From Chryseobacterium sp. CY350 (GTDB lineage: Bacteria > Bacteroidota > Bacteroidia > Flavobacteriales > Weeksellaceae): a stretch of 64,000 bases of DNA. The translations under genes were made by a program, and so were the position numbers. Each line of letters starts with the position of its first letter. Position 1 is the first letter of the stretch. Of the stretch, positions 51,529 through 59,947 are shown piece after piece. The stretch is from positions 3,658,001 through 3,722,000 of the forward strand of contig NZ_CP116034.1 of NCBI RefSeq assembly GCF_027945075.1, given 5' to 3'. The notes beneath the pieces were generated by a model that saw only the letters and a list, made by a program, of their open reading frames with translations, did not search any database and was not told the origin of the DNA.

Positions 51529-52191
51529 TTAAATATTTTTCGGAAGATAATTAAACCTTTGCAATTCTGTTAAATCTTTTATTGGTTTTAAATAAGCATC
51601 GGAAAGCAGATAAATACGATCTGAAATATCCAAAACGTCCTGATATTGATGATCAGAGATGATAAAACCTTTATTTTCTGATTGTTTTTTAATCATATTC
51701 TTTATGCTGGAAACTATTTTTGGCGAAAGGCTGTGAAATGGTTCATCCAATAAAATAAATTCGGCTTTTGAAAAAATGATCAGTAAAACTTCTAAAATTC
51801 TTAATTCGCCACTGGAAATGTTTCTTGGAATTTCATTTATAAAAGGCTGAAGTAATTCTGACTGAAAAAGTTTTGCAGAATCTGCCTTATCACAAAATAA
51901 GCTTATGAGTTTTTTAATTCGAATATTTTGAGGAAGAAAAGAGGACTGTGGTAAATAAGAAATCCTGTTTTTACGGTCAAATTGACTCCTAACGATAACG
52001 TCATTCACTTTCACATATTGACCGTCACCTTTCATGGTTCCAAAAATAATTTGGAATAGCGTCGATTTCCCGGAACCGTTTCTACCAAGAATTCCTATGA
52101 TTTCTCCTGTTTTGCAACCTAAATAAATATCCTCCAAAACTTTCTTTTCACCAAAAGATTTTGTAACGCTGTCTACATGAAGTGTACTCAT
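51529..52191 (-). CDS. ABC transporter ATP-binding protein
   Basis: A 220-residue ABC ATPase starting at the ATG on 52191 (MSTLHVDSVTKSFGEKKVL). Walker A is GILGRNGSGKST, the signature is NISSGELRILEVLL, Walker B is FILLDEPFHSLSP, and the switch histidine is in IISDHQYQDVLD. It overlaps the upstream membrane gene by four bases (ATGA), so they are coupled. The partner has only 92 residues, unusually small for a permease. The role cannot be read from sequence. Confidence 0.87.
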   Translation of the reverse strand: MSTLHVDSVTKSFGEKKVLEDIYLGCKTGEIIGILGRNGSGKSTLFQIIFGTMKGDGQYVKVNDVIVRSQFDRKNRISYLPQSSFLPQNIRIKKLISLFCDKADSAKLFQSELLQPFINEIPRNISSGELRILEVLLIIFSKAEFILLDEPFHSLSPKIVSSIKNMIKKQSENKGFIISDHQYQDVLDISDRIYLLSDAYLKPIKDLTELQRFNYLPKNI

Positions 52192-52466
52192 AAAAATAGA
52201 GTGATAAATTTTATCATTAAACCAATAGACAAGGTGAAAATCCATAAAAACACCCTTGAAAACCCAAAATTGGCGTAGAAAAAATATTCATTTTTAAATC
52301 TCAATTCGTAAATAAAATAATGCATTAAAGGTAAAAGCAATATAAAACACAAACCGAAAATTTCAAAACTCATTCCAGCCATGAATGTCATCAACAAAGA
52401 AAATAAAACTGCGGGAATCAGCAGTTTTCTGTAAAAGATCCATAAAATTTTAAGATCGGTTAGCAT
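52188..52466 (-). CDS. small membrane partner of the ABC ATPase
   Basis: A 92-residue protein with three hydrophobic segments: about residues 15-34, 36-53 and 70-90. The stop overlaps the ATPase start by four bases, so it was probably kept for a joint function. It is much smaller than ordinary permeases. No family is recognised. Confidence 0.7.
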   Translation of the reverse strand: MLTDLKILWIFYRKLLIPAVLFSLLMTFMAGMSFEIFGLCFILLLPLMHYFIYELRFKNEYFFYANFGFSRVFLWIFTLSIGLMIKFITLFL

Positions 52467-52577
52467 TTTTAAAAATAAGAGTATTATTTACCATTTGTAT
52501 TGGATTATTTATACCAAATTTAGTGAATAATTTGATAATTTACATTAATTTAGACAGATAACTAAAAATCAGAAAAT

Positions 52578-53663
52578 ATGGCAAAAAAACTACTTTTTTT
52601 ATTACTTGTCTTATCAGGAATTTCAATTTACCAAAGTAAACATTTAGATAAGAACTTATTAGAAACACCTTTCACTGTTCCTGCAATTGTTGTAGTTTCT
52701 AATATTACTGCAACTTCTGCTACAATAACTTGCAGTTCTATACCAAGCTCAAATTATCTGTTTGAGTACAGACCTTCCGGTGTAGGAGCTGCCTGGAATT
52801 CTGCTCAAACCAATGTTCCGATACTCACAATAAACTCTTTACAATCTTGTACAAAATATGATGTGAGAATAAGAGATTTGAGCAATCCATCGGATGTTTC
52901 TGTAATTGTGGTGTTTACGACATTGTCGGTTGATAATTGCGTATCTTCGTCTACAGATTCGGGTTTAATGCATATTTCAAATGTGACCGTTACACCACCG
53001 CCTCTGTTCGGGGTTTTGCCGATGGTAAGCAATTCCGGAACATCAAATTACACAGACTATCGTTCTGATCCTACCAGAAAAGTAAATTTGGTCTATGGTT
53101 CTACAAATAATGTGTTTTCCATGACAAAAAGCGGACCGGTCAATCCGTCTGCTGCGTATGTAAATGTTTGGATAGATTACAATGCAAACGGAATTTTCGA
53201 AAGTGCTGAACTGACTGTGAGTGCTACATCCAATACCAACAATACGATCGCCAGTTCTTTTAATGTTCCAACTTCTGCAGCAATCGGTAGTGTCATCAAT
53301 TGTGCAGTGACAATGAGGGTTATCTTCTCAAATACTTATGTATCAAACGGATGCGGGAATTTTGGGTATGGTGAGGTAGAAGATTATGGCGTTTATTTAT
53401 CTACAACTCCAAATCTTGCTGTTAATGAGATTGAAAAAAACAAAGAAATCAATATCTGCCCAAATCCTGTTTCGGATATTATAAATATCTCAGGAATATC
53501 TTCAGAAACAGACTTTGAAATTTACAATGCAGCCGGACAAAAAGTGAGTTCAGGCAAAATTTCGGATGGAAAAGTAAATGTTCATCAGCTTTTGAAAGGA
53601 ATTTATTTTATTAATATCAATAATAAAGAAAAAACAAATCGATTGAAATTTATTAAAAAATAA
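52578..53663 (+). CDS. T9SS cargo with fibronectin-III and GEVED domains
   Basis: A 361-residue exported protein. It has an N-terminal signal sequence, a fibronectin type III-like domain (about residues 35-115: ITATSATITCSSIPSSNYLFEYRPSGVGAAWNSAQ) and a GEVED domain (about 155-270: VNVWIDYNANGIFESAEL, then CGNFGYGEVEDYGVYL). A type A type IX secretion sorting domain closes it (about 290-361: INICPNPVSDIINISG, FEIYNAAGQKV, LLKGIYFININNKE). The protein is secreted to the surface by the gliding-linked type IX system. Its specific role, perhaps adhesion, is not known. Confidence 0.88.
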   Translation: MAKKLLFLLLVLSGISIYQSKHLDKNLLETPFTVPAIVVVSNITATSATITCSSIPSSNYLFEYRPSGVGAAWNSAQTNVPILTINSLQSCTKYDVRIRDLSNPSDVSVIVVFTTLSVDNCVSSSTDSGLMHISNVTVTPPPLFGVLPMVSNSGTSNYTDYRSDPTRKVNLVYGSTNNVFSMTKSGPVNPSAAYVNVWIDYNANGIFESAELTVSATSNTNNTIASSFNVPTSAAIGSVINCAVTMRVIFSNTYVSNGCGNFGYGEVEDYGVYLSTTPNLAVNEIEKNKEINICPNPVSDIINISGISSETDFEIYNAAGQKVSSGKISDGKVNVHQLLKGIYFININNKEKTNRLKFIKK

Positions 53664-53669
53664 AACAAG

Positions 53670-53699
53670 AAGAGAGTGCTTATAAACACTCTCTTTTTA
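53670..53699 (+). terminator. terminator of the T9SS cargo gene
   Basis: Arms AGAGAGTG (53671-53678) and CACTCTCT (53687-53694), then TTTTAT. It lies between convergent genes and might serve both. Confidence 0.8.
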
Positions 53700-53700
53700 T

Positions 53701-55848
53701 TTAAATTCTTTCCAATTCATCGGCACTAATCACCGTTTTGAAACTCCCGTAATTGACGGTCACCTTATTTTTAGAAATTGTTTCAATTGTTCCTACGCTT
53801 GTGCTTCCGGTAATTCTTACACGCTGCCCGATTTTCATCCACACCGCGCGATCGGTTTTACGTTTTTCCTCTATTTTTTCGTTGGTTTCGGAGATTTTTT
53901 CAATAACATCTTCTTTTTTAAGCTGCTGAGTGATTTTTCTCTTAACAATCTGCATTCGCTTACTTTCATCTTTATCGGCTCCGATTTTCCTGAATTTTTC
54001 CTGCTCAAGAATCTTTACAAAATCTTTCACAACATCTTTTCTGGATTTTCCTTTTACATAACTGTCGATAAAACCTTCAATCTTTGTCCCGAACTGAAGT
54101 TTTCTGTGCTCTTCTTCATACAGTTTCTGAAAGTTGAAAAGCTTTTGCTGAAGCTGTTCGTTAAGTTTCTGAAGATTGTCTCTTTTGTCTTCCACGGAGC
54201 CTTTTCTTTCGGCAAGATCGGTTTTCAGTTTTTCAACTTCGTATTTTTCCTGCTGAAGTTTGACGATGGTTTTATCTAAATTAACAATATCATGCTCCAC
54301 TTTTTTCTTCGCAGAATGAATGATAAATCGTGGGATTTTATTTTTCTCAGCAACTTCAAACGTGAATGAACTTCCGGCTTGCCCGACTTCTAATTTATAC
54401 ATCGGTTCCAAAGTTTCTTCATCAAAAAGCATTGCAGCATTAATCGCGTTCGGAAGTTGTTCTACAACCAGTTTGATATTGGTGTAATGCGTTGTAATGA
54501 TCGCAAAACTCTTTTTATCATAGAAAAACTCAAGGAAACTTTCGGCTAAAGCTCCGCCCAATTCCGGATCTGAACCCGTTCCAAATTCATCGATCAATAA
54601 AAGCGTATCAGGATTAGATTCACGAATGATTCCACCCATTTTCTTTAATCTTGATGAATAGGTCGAAAGATGGTTTTCAATAGACTGATTATCACCAATA
54701 TCGGTCATGATTTTATCAAAGAAAAACATTTCGGATTTTGGATGTGCAGGAATTAGAATTCCGCTCTGAATCATCAATTGAAGCAATCCGACAGTTTTTA
54801 AAGTGATCGATTTTCCACCTGCATTCGGTCCGGAAATACAGATAATTCTGTTGTGTTCTGTTAAACTTAATGTCTGCGGGAAAATCGTTTTATTTTCTGC
54901 TTTATTTCTCAACCAAAGTAATGGATGAAAGGCTTCTCTTAGCTTTAAAGTTTTGTGACGGTTGATTTTAGGCAAGATACCATTCACCAATTCCCCGAAT
55001 TTCGCTTTAGCTCTTGTTAAATCTAAATCAAAAATATAAATCTGATATCTCCAAAGCTGTGGCTGGAAAACCGCCAGTTCTGCCGTAAGCTGTCTCAGAA
55101 TTTTATCGATTTCTTTCTTCTCTTCTTCCTGATCTTCACGAAGTTTAAAGTAATGCTTCACAACGCTGTCCGGCTGAATAAAAGTAATCGAACCTGTTTT
55201 TGAAAGTCCTAACACTCTTCCCGGAACTCGTTTTTTATACGCAGATTTTACCGCTAAAACTCTTTGATCTTCTATAATACTTTCACGAATGTCATCCAGA
55301 AAATCACTCTGACTGTAATTGAATAAAACTCTGTTGAAATTTTCCTGAATCGCTTTTTTTGACACCTGAATTTCAGCTCTCAATGTTTTCAGAATCGGGG
55401 AAGCTTCACTTTTTACTTCTCCAAAACGGTTGAATACTTTATCAACTTTATCGATGATTTCTTTTTTATATTCCAAAGCAGAAGCATCATTCATCAGATT
55501 TGGAAAAGTATCGGGCATGGTCGGGAAAAACTTCTGAAGCTTTCCTATTTGTTCGGTAAGCGTTTTTATTTTGATGAAAGCGACGTTTTCAAGACGGTAA
55601 TTCTCGATGAGCATCAGTTTCAGTTCGCTCTCAATATCTTCATATTCATCAAACGGGATCGCATTTGAACTTTCAAAACTCGACAGATATTCTGAAGTTT
55701 TTTTCAGTGAAAGTTCAGCCTCATCAATTTTCATCGGACGAAGCTCAAGGATTTTTTCTTTCGTTTTCGGAGAATATGCAAAAGGAGCAATTTCCGCGAG
55801 CAATTGCGGAAACTCTAATTCGTTTAAATCTTCTTTATTTATATACAC
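53701..55848 (-). CDS. mutS2: MutS2-family protein without Smr domain
   Basis: A 715-residue MutS2. The coiled core and clamp (about residues 1-320) precede the ATPase: Walker A is ISGPNAGGKSITLKTVG, followed by MTDIGDNQSIENHLSTYSSRL and Walker B TLLLIDEFGTGSDP. A long coiled-coil (about 515-600) and a KOW-like end (WMKIGQRVRITGSTSVGTIETISKNKVTVNYG) follow. Standard MutS2 ends with a nuclease Smr domain, which is absent here. MutS2 acts on branched DNA or stalled ribosomes in different bacteria. The start codon is GTG (55848-55846), with a TATCTTTG element only 4 bases before it. Confidence 0.9.
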   Translation of the reverse strand: MYINKEDLNELEFPQLLAEIAPFAYSPKTKEKILELRPMKIDEAELSLKKTSEYLSSFESSNAIPFDEYEDIESELKLMLIENYRLENVAFIKIKTLTEQIGKLQKFFPTMPDTFPNLMNDASALEYKKEIIDKVDKVFNRFGEVKSEASPILKTLRAEIQVSKKAIQENFNRVLFNYSQSDFLDDIRESIIEDQRVLAVKSAYKKRVPGRVLGLSKTGSITFIQPDSVVKHYFKLREDQEEEKKEIDKILRQLTAELAVFQPQLWRYQIYIFDLDLTRAKAKFGELVNGILPKINRHKTLKLREAFHPLLWLRNKAENKTIFPQTLSLTEHNRIICISGPNAGGKSITLKTVGLLQLMIQSGILIPAHPKSEMFFFDKIMTDIGDNQSIENHLSTYSSRLKKMGGIIRESNPDTLLLIDEFGTGSDPELGGALAESFLEFFYDKKSFAIITTHYTNIKLVVEQLPNAINAAMLFDEETLEPMYKLEVGQAGSSFTFEVAEKNKIPRFIIHSAKKKVEHDIVNLDKTIVKLQQEKYEVEKLKTDLAERKGSVEDKRDNLQKLNEQLQQKLFNFQKLYEEEHRKLQFGTKIEGFIDSYVKGKSRKDVVKDFVKILEQEKFRKIGADKDESKRMQIVKRKITQQLKKEDVIEKISETNEKIEEKRKTDRAVWMKIGQRVRITGSTSVGTIETISKNKVTVNYGSFKTVISADELERI

Positions 55849-55852
55849 AGTG

Positions 55853-55860
55853 CAAAGATA
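55853..55860 (-). promoter_or_regulatory. TAnnTTTG element just before mutS2
   Basis: TATCTTTG on the minus strand ends 4 bases before the GTG start. No TTG is found at the usual distance. Confidence 0.5.
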
Positions 55861-55882
55861 ATTAATTTGAAAATGAGTTAAT

Positions 55883-56020
55883 TTATTTTAAACCATTAAG
55901 ATTTTATTAAGGAGTTAAGAATATGAAGTAAAGATTCGAATATAACGTTTGGCTTAAAAAAAATCTATAGATTTTACTTAATTAATCTTAACTTCTTAAC
56001 TCACCTTAATGGTTTATTTT
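55883..56020. repeat. inverted intergenic repeat (AAACCATTAAG family)
   Basis: The left arm (55883-55921) has AAACCATTAAG and GAGTTAAGAA; the right arm (55993-56020) carries their complements TTCTTAACTC and CTTAATGGTTT. The arms are about 70 bases apart and of unequal length. It lies between the divergent mutS2 and acetyltransferase genes. Confidence 0.7.
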
Positions 56021-56053
56021 AAAAATTAATTTAATTTAAGATATGTTTTTTAT

Positions 56054-56061
56054 TACATTTG
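56054..56061 (+). promoter_or_regulatory. TAnnTTTG element just before the acetyltransferase gene
   Basis: TACATTTG ends 4 bases before the ATG. TTA stands where TTG is expected. Confidence 0.45.
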
Positions 56062-56065
56062 AAAT

Positions 56066-56575
56066 ATGAGAATAGAAACTGATCGTTTGATTTTAAAGGA
56101 AATTGATGAAAGTCACGTTGAAGATATTTTAAAAATCCGAAGCAATGAAGTTGTCAATCAATTTGTGAAAAGAATTCCACCAAAAAATAATTATGATGCA
56201 CTGGATTTTATTTTAACGATCAAAAAAAGAAATAAGAATAATGAATCTTTGAATTGGGGAATCTCTTATAAAAACCAACAAAACCTTATCGGAACGATCT
56301 GTCTCTGGAAATTTTCTGAAAACAGAAGCGAAGCGGAAGTTGGTTACGAACTATTGCCCGATCATCACAGAAAAGGAATCATGTCAGAAGCTTTGACTGC
56401 CGTTTTCAATTTTGGTTTTAATGAATTAAATTTGCTGGAAATTTTAGCTTTCACCAATAAGTTCAATGAAAACTCAAAAGGACTTCTACTGAAAAACGAT
56501 TTTGTTTTGCAGGATGGAAGGACTGATGATGGTTTTCCTGAAAATTTGGTTTTTAGTTTGAAAAGAAATATTTGA
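56066..56575 (+). CDS. GNAT N-acetyltransferase (RimJ/RimL type)
   Basis: A 169-residue acetyltransferase. The RimJ/RimL pattern is visible: TDRLILKEIDESHVEDI at the start, AEVGYELLPDHHRKGIMSEALTAVFNFGFNELNLLEILAFTNKFNENSKGLLLKNDF in the middle and end (the acetyl-CoA pocket and final strand). It would acetylate a protein N-terminus or another amine using acetyl-CoA. The substrate is unknown. The next gene starts 28 bases later on the same strand. Confidence 0.88.
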   Translation: MRIETDRLILKEIDESHVEDILKIRSNEVVNQFVKRIPPKNNYDALDFILTIKKRNKNNESLNWGISYKNQQNLIGTICLWKFSENRSEAEVGYELLPDHHRKGIMSEALTAVFNFGFNELNLLEILAFTNKFNENSKGLLLKNDFVLQDGRTDDGFPENLVFSLKRNI

Positions 56576-56603
56576 TTTAAAAAAACAAAATTATTGTTTG
56601 AAA

Positions 56604-56906
56604 ATGGCAAAGATCATTATTAATCGCTCATCGGAATACTCAAATAACTTACGATCCATAGGAATTTATTTGGATGATATAAAGATTGGTGAACTTTTAG
56701 ATGGCGAATCCAAAGAGTTTGAAATAGAAGAAGGGAAGCATAAAATTAGAGCTAAAATTGACTGGTGTCGATCCAATTTTGTTGATTTAAATGTAAAATC
56801 AGATGAAACTTACCGATTTAATCTAAGTGGCAGAAATCCGTTTTTGGCATTATTTTATATCACATTTGGAAAAGACAACTATCTGGAACTAAAATCTATA
56901 AATTAA
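56604..56906 (+). CDS. small hypothetical protein
   Basis: A 100-residue protein starting at the ATG on 56604 (MAKIIINRSSEYSNNLRSIG); an in-frame TTG at 56598 adds two residues. The centre reads LDDIKIGELLDGESKEFEIEEGKHKIRAKIDWC, a beta-rich pattern similar to PEGA-like or carbohydrate-binding folds, but not conclusive. It lies between acetyltransferase and ung genes on one strand and may share their transcript. Confidence 0.6.
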   Translation: MAKIIINRSSEYSNNLRSIGIYLDDIKIGELLDGESKEFEIEEGKHKIRAKIDWCRSNFVDLNVKSDETYRFNLSGRNPFLALFYITFGKDNYLELKSIN

Positions 56907-56929
56907 TATTATCAAATCATCAAAAAAAT

Positions 56930-57571
56930 ATGACCTGGACCGAAATCTTAGCCCCAATAAAAAGCACACCTTACTTCACCAATCTCTGGGAAAAAGTCAA
57001 GCAGGAATACGCAACCACAAAAGTTTTTCCACCAAAAAACCAGATTTTCAGAGCGTTAGAAATTACACCTTTTGATGATATTGAGGTTGTGATTATTGGT
57101 CAAGATCCTTATCATAATGATTTTCAGGCAAATGGTTTGTGTTTTTCGGTTTCCGAACAGGTAACTGCTCCGCCGTCTCTTAAAAATATTTTCATTGAGC
57201 TAAAAGATGATTTGGGAGTTGAAAGAACTTCAAAAGAATTAGACGATTGGGGAAAACAGGGAGTTTTACTGCTGAACGCAACTTTGACTGTTCGTGCTCA
57301 CACTCCAAATTCTCACAAAGATCTGGGCTGGGAAACGTTTACCAATTATATTATTAAAGAAATTTCAGATAAAAGAGAAAATGTAGTTTTCGTGTTATGG
57401 GGCGCTTTTGCACAAAAAAAAGCCGAACTCATAGATCCGGCTAAACATTTTATTTTAAAATCGAAGCATCCTTCACCATTTTCTGTTTACCGAGGGTTTT
57501 TCGGAAGCAAACCTTTCTCAAAGATTAATGAATATTTGGTTTCAAAAGGTAAAAAGCCTATTTCGTGGTAG
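56930..57571 (+). CDS. ung: uracil-DNA glycosylase (family 1)
   Basis: A 213-residue UNG that removes uracil from DNA in base-excision repair. The water-activating loop GQDPYH is at residues 57-62 (D59). The Pro-rich loop is VTAPPSLKNIF, the uracil pocket has LLLNATLTVR, and the leucine-loop HPSPFSVYRGFFG carries the catalytic histidine. All are intact and length is normal. It is convergent with the next gene and overlaps it by 14 bases at the 3' ends. Confidence 0.96.
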   Translation: MTWTEILAPIKSTPYFTNLWEKVKQEYATTKVFPPKNQIFRALEITPFDDIEVVIIGQDPYHNDFQANGLCFSVSEQVTAPPSLKNIFIELKDDLGVERTSKELDDWGKQGVLLLNATLTVRAHTPNSHKDLGWETFTNYIIKEISDKRENVVFVLWGAFAQKKAELIDPAKHFILKSKHPSPFSVYRGFFGSKPFSKINEYLVSKGKKPISW

Positions 57572-58040
57572 AATCTTTTCCGCCTTTCGTTATCACCATT
57601 CCTATTCTATATTTTCCGGCAAGAGCTTTTGCTCCTTCTCCAGAAGCTGGAGCGGGATTTACTTCAATTAAAGAAATCGTGTATCCGTTAAAAAAAGTTG
57701 ATTTCTGATAATTTCTTCCTGCATTTTCTGTGGTCGCTAACGGAATTGTAATAGGTCTTGTAGTTGTACCCATAAATTCTATATTGGCAACGGCTGCACC
57801 TTCCCAAACACAGGTGACACCTTCAGGACAACGGCTGTCTTCAGAAATATTTTTGAAAGTAACATTCATCTGATATTCCGGGAGAAATTTATTTTCTCCT
57901 TCAGCAAAATAAATAATTTTTCCTTCCACATTTTTATTGCTTTTTGAAATCACTTTGTCAGAATTTTTTGTTTCTTTCTGGGAATTGCAGTTCATTAAAA
58001 ACATGAAAGCAAAGCCTGATATGATAATTTTATAAAACAT
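57558..58040 (-). CDS. predicted lipoprotein with CPxxVxCVWxG motif
   Basis: A 160-residue lipoprotein (lipobox FLMNC, cysteine at about residue 18) with a charged linker and one beta-rich domain. The landmark DSRCPEGVTCVWEGAAVANIEF contains two cysteines likely to form a disulfide. This motif occurs in a widespread family of small envelope proteins of unknown role. Its last codons overlap the end of ung by 14 bases. Confidence 0.75.
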   Translation of the reverse strand: MFYKIIISGFAFMFLMNCNSQKETKNSDKVISKSNKNVEGKIIYFAEGENKFLPEYQMNVTFKNISEDSRCPEGVTCVWEGAAVANIEFMGTTTRPITIPLATTENAGRNYQKSTFFNGYTISLIEVNPAPASGEGAKALAGKYRIGMVITKGGKDSTTK

Positions 58041-58046
58041 ATTTTT

Positions 58047-58538
58047 TTAAATTACATTAACGATATCCAAAACTACAACAAATAACATTGCCAATCCTAC
58101 TACAAGGCTAAAACCTGTACCGTAAATAAATCCTATAAAAGCTCCTTTCGTCGACTGCAAGGCCTTTTTCATGTCTTTGCTGTCATGAAGAAGTTCACCA
58201 ATAAAAACTCCTGCAAACATTCCTACTAAAAATCCCAGCGGAATGGGAAGGAAAATCCCAACAATAGTTCCGATAATTGATCCTATGCTTCCCCATCGCG
58301 TTCCTCCGTACTTCCGATTGGTTTTTGCAGGTATTACATAATTTAAAACTACTGAAGCCAGCGTAAGAAAAACAAATGCCCAGATGTAAATTACAGACAT
58401 ATCAGAATCTGTTCCGTATTTGTAGATTAAAAGTCCCCCAAGACTTAAAACGAGTCCGGGCAAAACTGGTAAAAAAGTTCCGAGCACTCCTAAAACGAGT
58501 AAAATAACTGCGATAATCGAGATAATTGTATGATCCAT
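58047..58538 (-). CDS. DUF456 membrane protein
   Basis: A 163-residue protein of the DUF456 family with about four to five hydrophobic segments. Typical blocks are LGVLGTFLPVLPGLVLSLGGLLIYKYGT at the N-terminus, TRWGSIGSIIGTIVGIFLPIPLGFLVGMFAGVFIGEL in the middle, and KGAFIGFIYGTGFSLVVGL near the end. Glycine-rich helices suggest a packed membrane protein, perhaps a small transporter. Its role is not known. The lipoprotein gene follows after 6 bases. Confidence 0.8.
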   Translation of the reverse strand: MDHTIISIIAVILLVLGVLGTFLPVLPGLVLSLGGLLIYKYGTDSDMSVIYIWAFVFLTLASVVLNYVIPAKTNRKYGGTRWGSIGSIIGTIVGIFLPIPLGFLVGMFAGVFIGELLHDSKDMKKALQSTKGAFIGFIYGTGFSLVVGLAMLFVVVLDIVNVI

Positions 58539-58549
58539 AATTTAGTTTT

Positions 58550-58582
58550 AATAAAAAAGTGACTCCGAAAAGTCACTTTTGG
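58550..58582 (-). terminator. terminator of the 58609-59784 lipoprotein gene
   Basis: Perfect arms AAAAGTGACT (58556-58565) and AGTCACTTTT (58572-58581). On the minus strand it is followed by TTATT. Confidence 0.8.
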
Positions 58583-58608
58583 TAAGTATCAATTTTCAAG
58601 CCGATTTG

Positions 58609-59784
58609 CTAAAGATTAACAATCACATACTGTAAAATAACTCCGGCATTACCGATGTTTCCTGTGGCGTGATTATGAAAAGTAGTGTAGTAAATATAAC
58701 CACTTCCTGACGCACCTGAACATGGACCAACGGTTGCTCCGAGTGCTACTAAATAAGGAACCGCAACTGTAGGAACTGAAATGCTGATCTGAATATTCCC
58801 CGGAAGTGTAATACAAACAGTTGTGAAAGTTGTGTTGGGAGCGTTCCCGATCGGTGTATTAGGAATTCCTGTCGCTGTAAACAGATTGGTTCTCAACATT
58901 AATGCTTCATTGGTCATGGCATCTTTCACTAAAACTTCCCAATACGCAGGATCATAAGTGATAATTTTTTGCCACGCTCCCAAGTCATAATTAATATTTA
59001 ATGTATTAAATCCAAGCGCAGCAGTCAAACCGGCATTATTTACACTTGCTGCAAGAAGACCTGTTGAGCCAATATTTTTTGAACATAATTTTGAGTCAGG
59101 AACAAATCCTCCTGAAAGAGAACAATTGTTGGTATTGTCGGTTCCGCCAACAAGATATGAAACATCCCAATCTGAAGCATAAATACTTCCACCATTAGCA
59201 ACGAAAATTGCCAAATTGGTATCAATTAAAGGATAAAGCGATTGGTTTGCTGCGTAATTTCGGGAACCGCAGTTTAGAAATACAATATCGTACTGAGCGA
59301 GTGTATTGATGTTTGCCAGATCAACATTCGTAATTTCGGTTGCAGTATATCCAAGGTTTGCTATGATGTCTTCAATTTTATCATACGATCCTTTTACGTA
59401 AGCAATTTTTGCAACCTGATTTAGTTTTGTCTGATTTGCCGTTAAATTTACAGTTTCATTATCTTTTACCACAGCCGAAATTTCTGTACGGAAATTGCTT
59501 CCGTTTCCGGTCTGTATGTACACTGTTTTTGCGCCAACGGGAGCTTCCAAAACAAAATTACCTTCGGAATCTGACAATGTATGATAGATTTTATACTTTT
59601 CGTCAAATGTAAAAACTGAGGCTCCACCTATCGGTTTACTTCCGTTTTGCGACATAACTTTTCCTGATAATTTTCCGGTTTTCATTACACTTTCCGTGAT
59701 TTCTACAGGAGTTTCTGACTCAGAGCGACAGCCTCCTAAAGATAGCAGAATGATGAAAATGAAAAAAAGATTGAATTTTCTCAT
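58609..59784 (-). CDS. lipoprotein with carboxypeptidase-regulatory-like domain
   Basis: A 391-residue lipoprotein (lipobox SLGGC, cysteine 19). A carboxypeptidase-regulatory-like or SpaA-type beta domain comes first (about residues 37-118: GKVMSQNGSKPIGGASVFTFDEKYKIYHTLSDSEGNFVLEAPVG). A second domain (about 125-240) has TLAQYDIVFLNCGSRNYAANQSLYPLIDTNLAIFVANGGSIYASDWD, which recalls the alpha-beta fold of class I glutamine amidotransferase or ThuA-like proteins, without clear catalytic residues. The end is unknown. It is exported and attached to a membrane. The function cannot be told. Confidence 0.75.
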   Translation of the reverse strand: MRKFNLFFIFIILLSLGGCRSESETPVEITESVMKTGKLSGKVMSQNGSKPIGGASVFTFDEKYKIYHTLSDSEGNFVLEAPVGAKTVYIQTGNGSNFRTEISAVVKDNETVNLTANQTKLNQVAKIAYVKGSYDKIEDIIANLGYTATEITNVDLANINTLAQYDIVFLNCGSRNYAANQSLYPLIDTNLAIFVANGGSIYASDWDVSYLVGGTDNTNNCSLSGGFVPDSKLCSKNIGSTGLLAASVNNAGLTAALGFNTLNINYDLGAWQKIITYDPAYWEVLVKDAMTNEALMLRTNLFTATGIPNTPIGNAPNTTFTTVCITLPGNIQISISVPTVAVPYLVALGATVGPCSGASGSGYIYYTTFHNHATGNIGNAGVILQYVIVNL

Positions 59785-59934
59785 GATCGTAGTTTTATGG
59801 TTAAGACTACTAAATTAATGAATTTATTATTAATTTTACTTTTATTTTTAATAAAATTTATCAATTTTGTAATAATTTAAACAAAATGTTATTGAAAATT
59901 GTTATGGTAAAGGTTTTGCTGATTCTAATTTTAT

Positions 59935-59942
59935 TAAATTTG
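59935..59942 (+). promoter_or_regulatory. TAnnTTTG element just before the MscS gene
   Basis: TAAATTTG ends 5 bases before the ATG. A TTG is 16 bases upstream (59916-59918). Confidence 0.5.
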
Positions 59943-59947
59943 CTATA

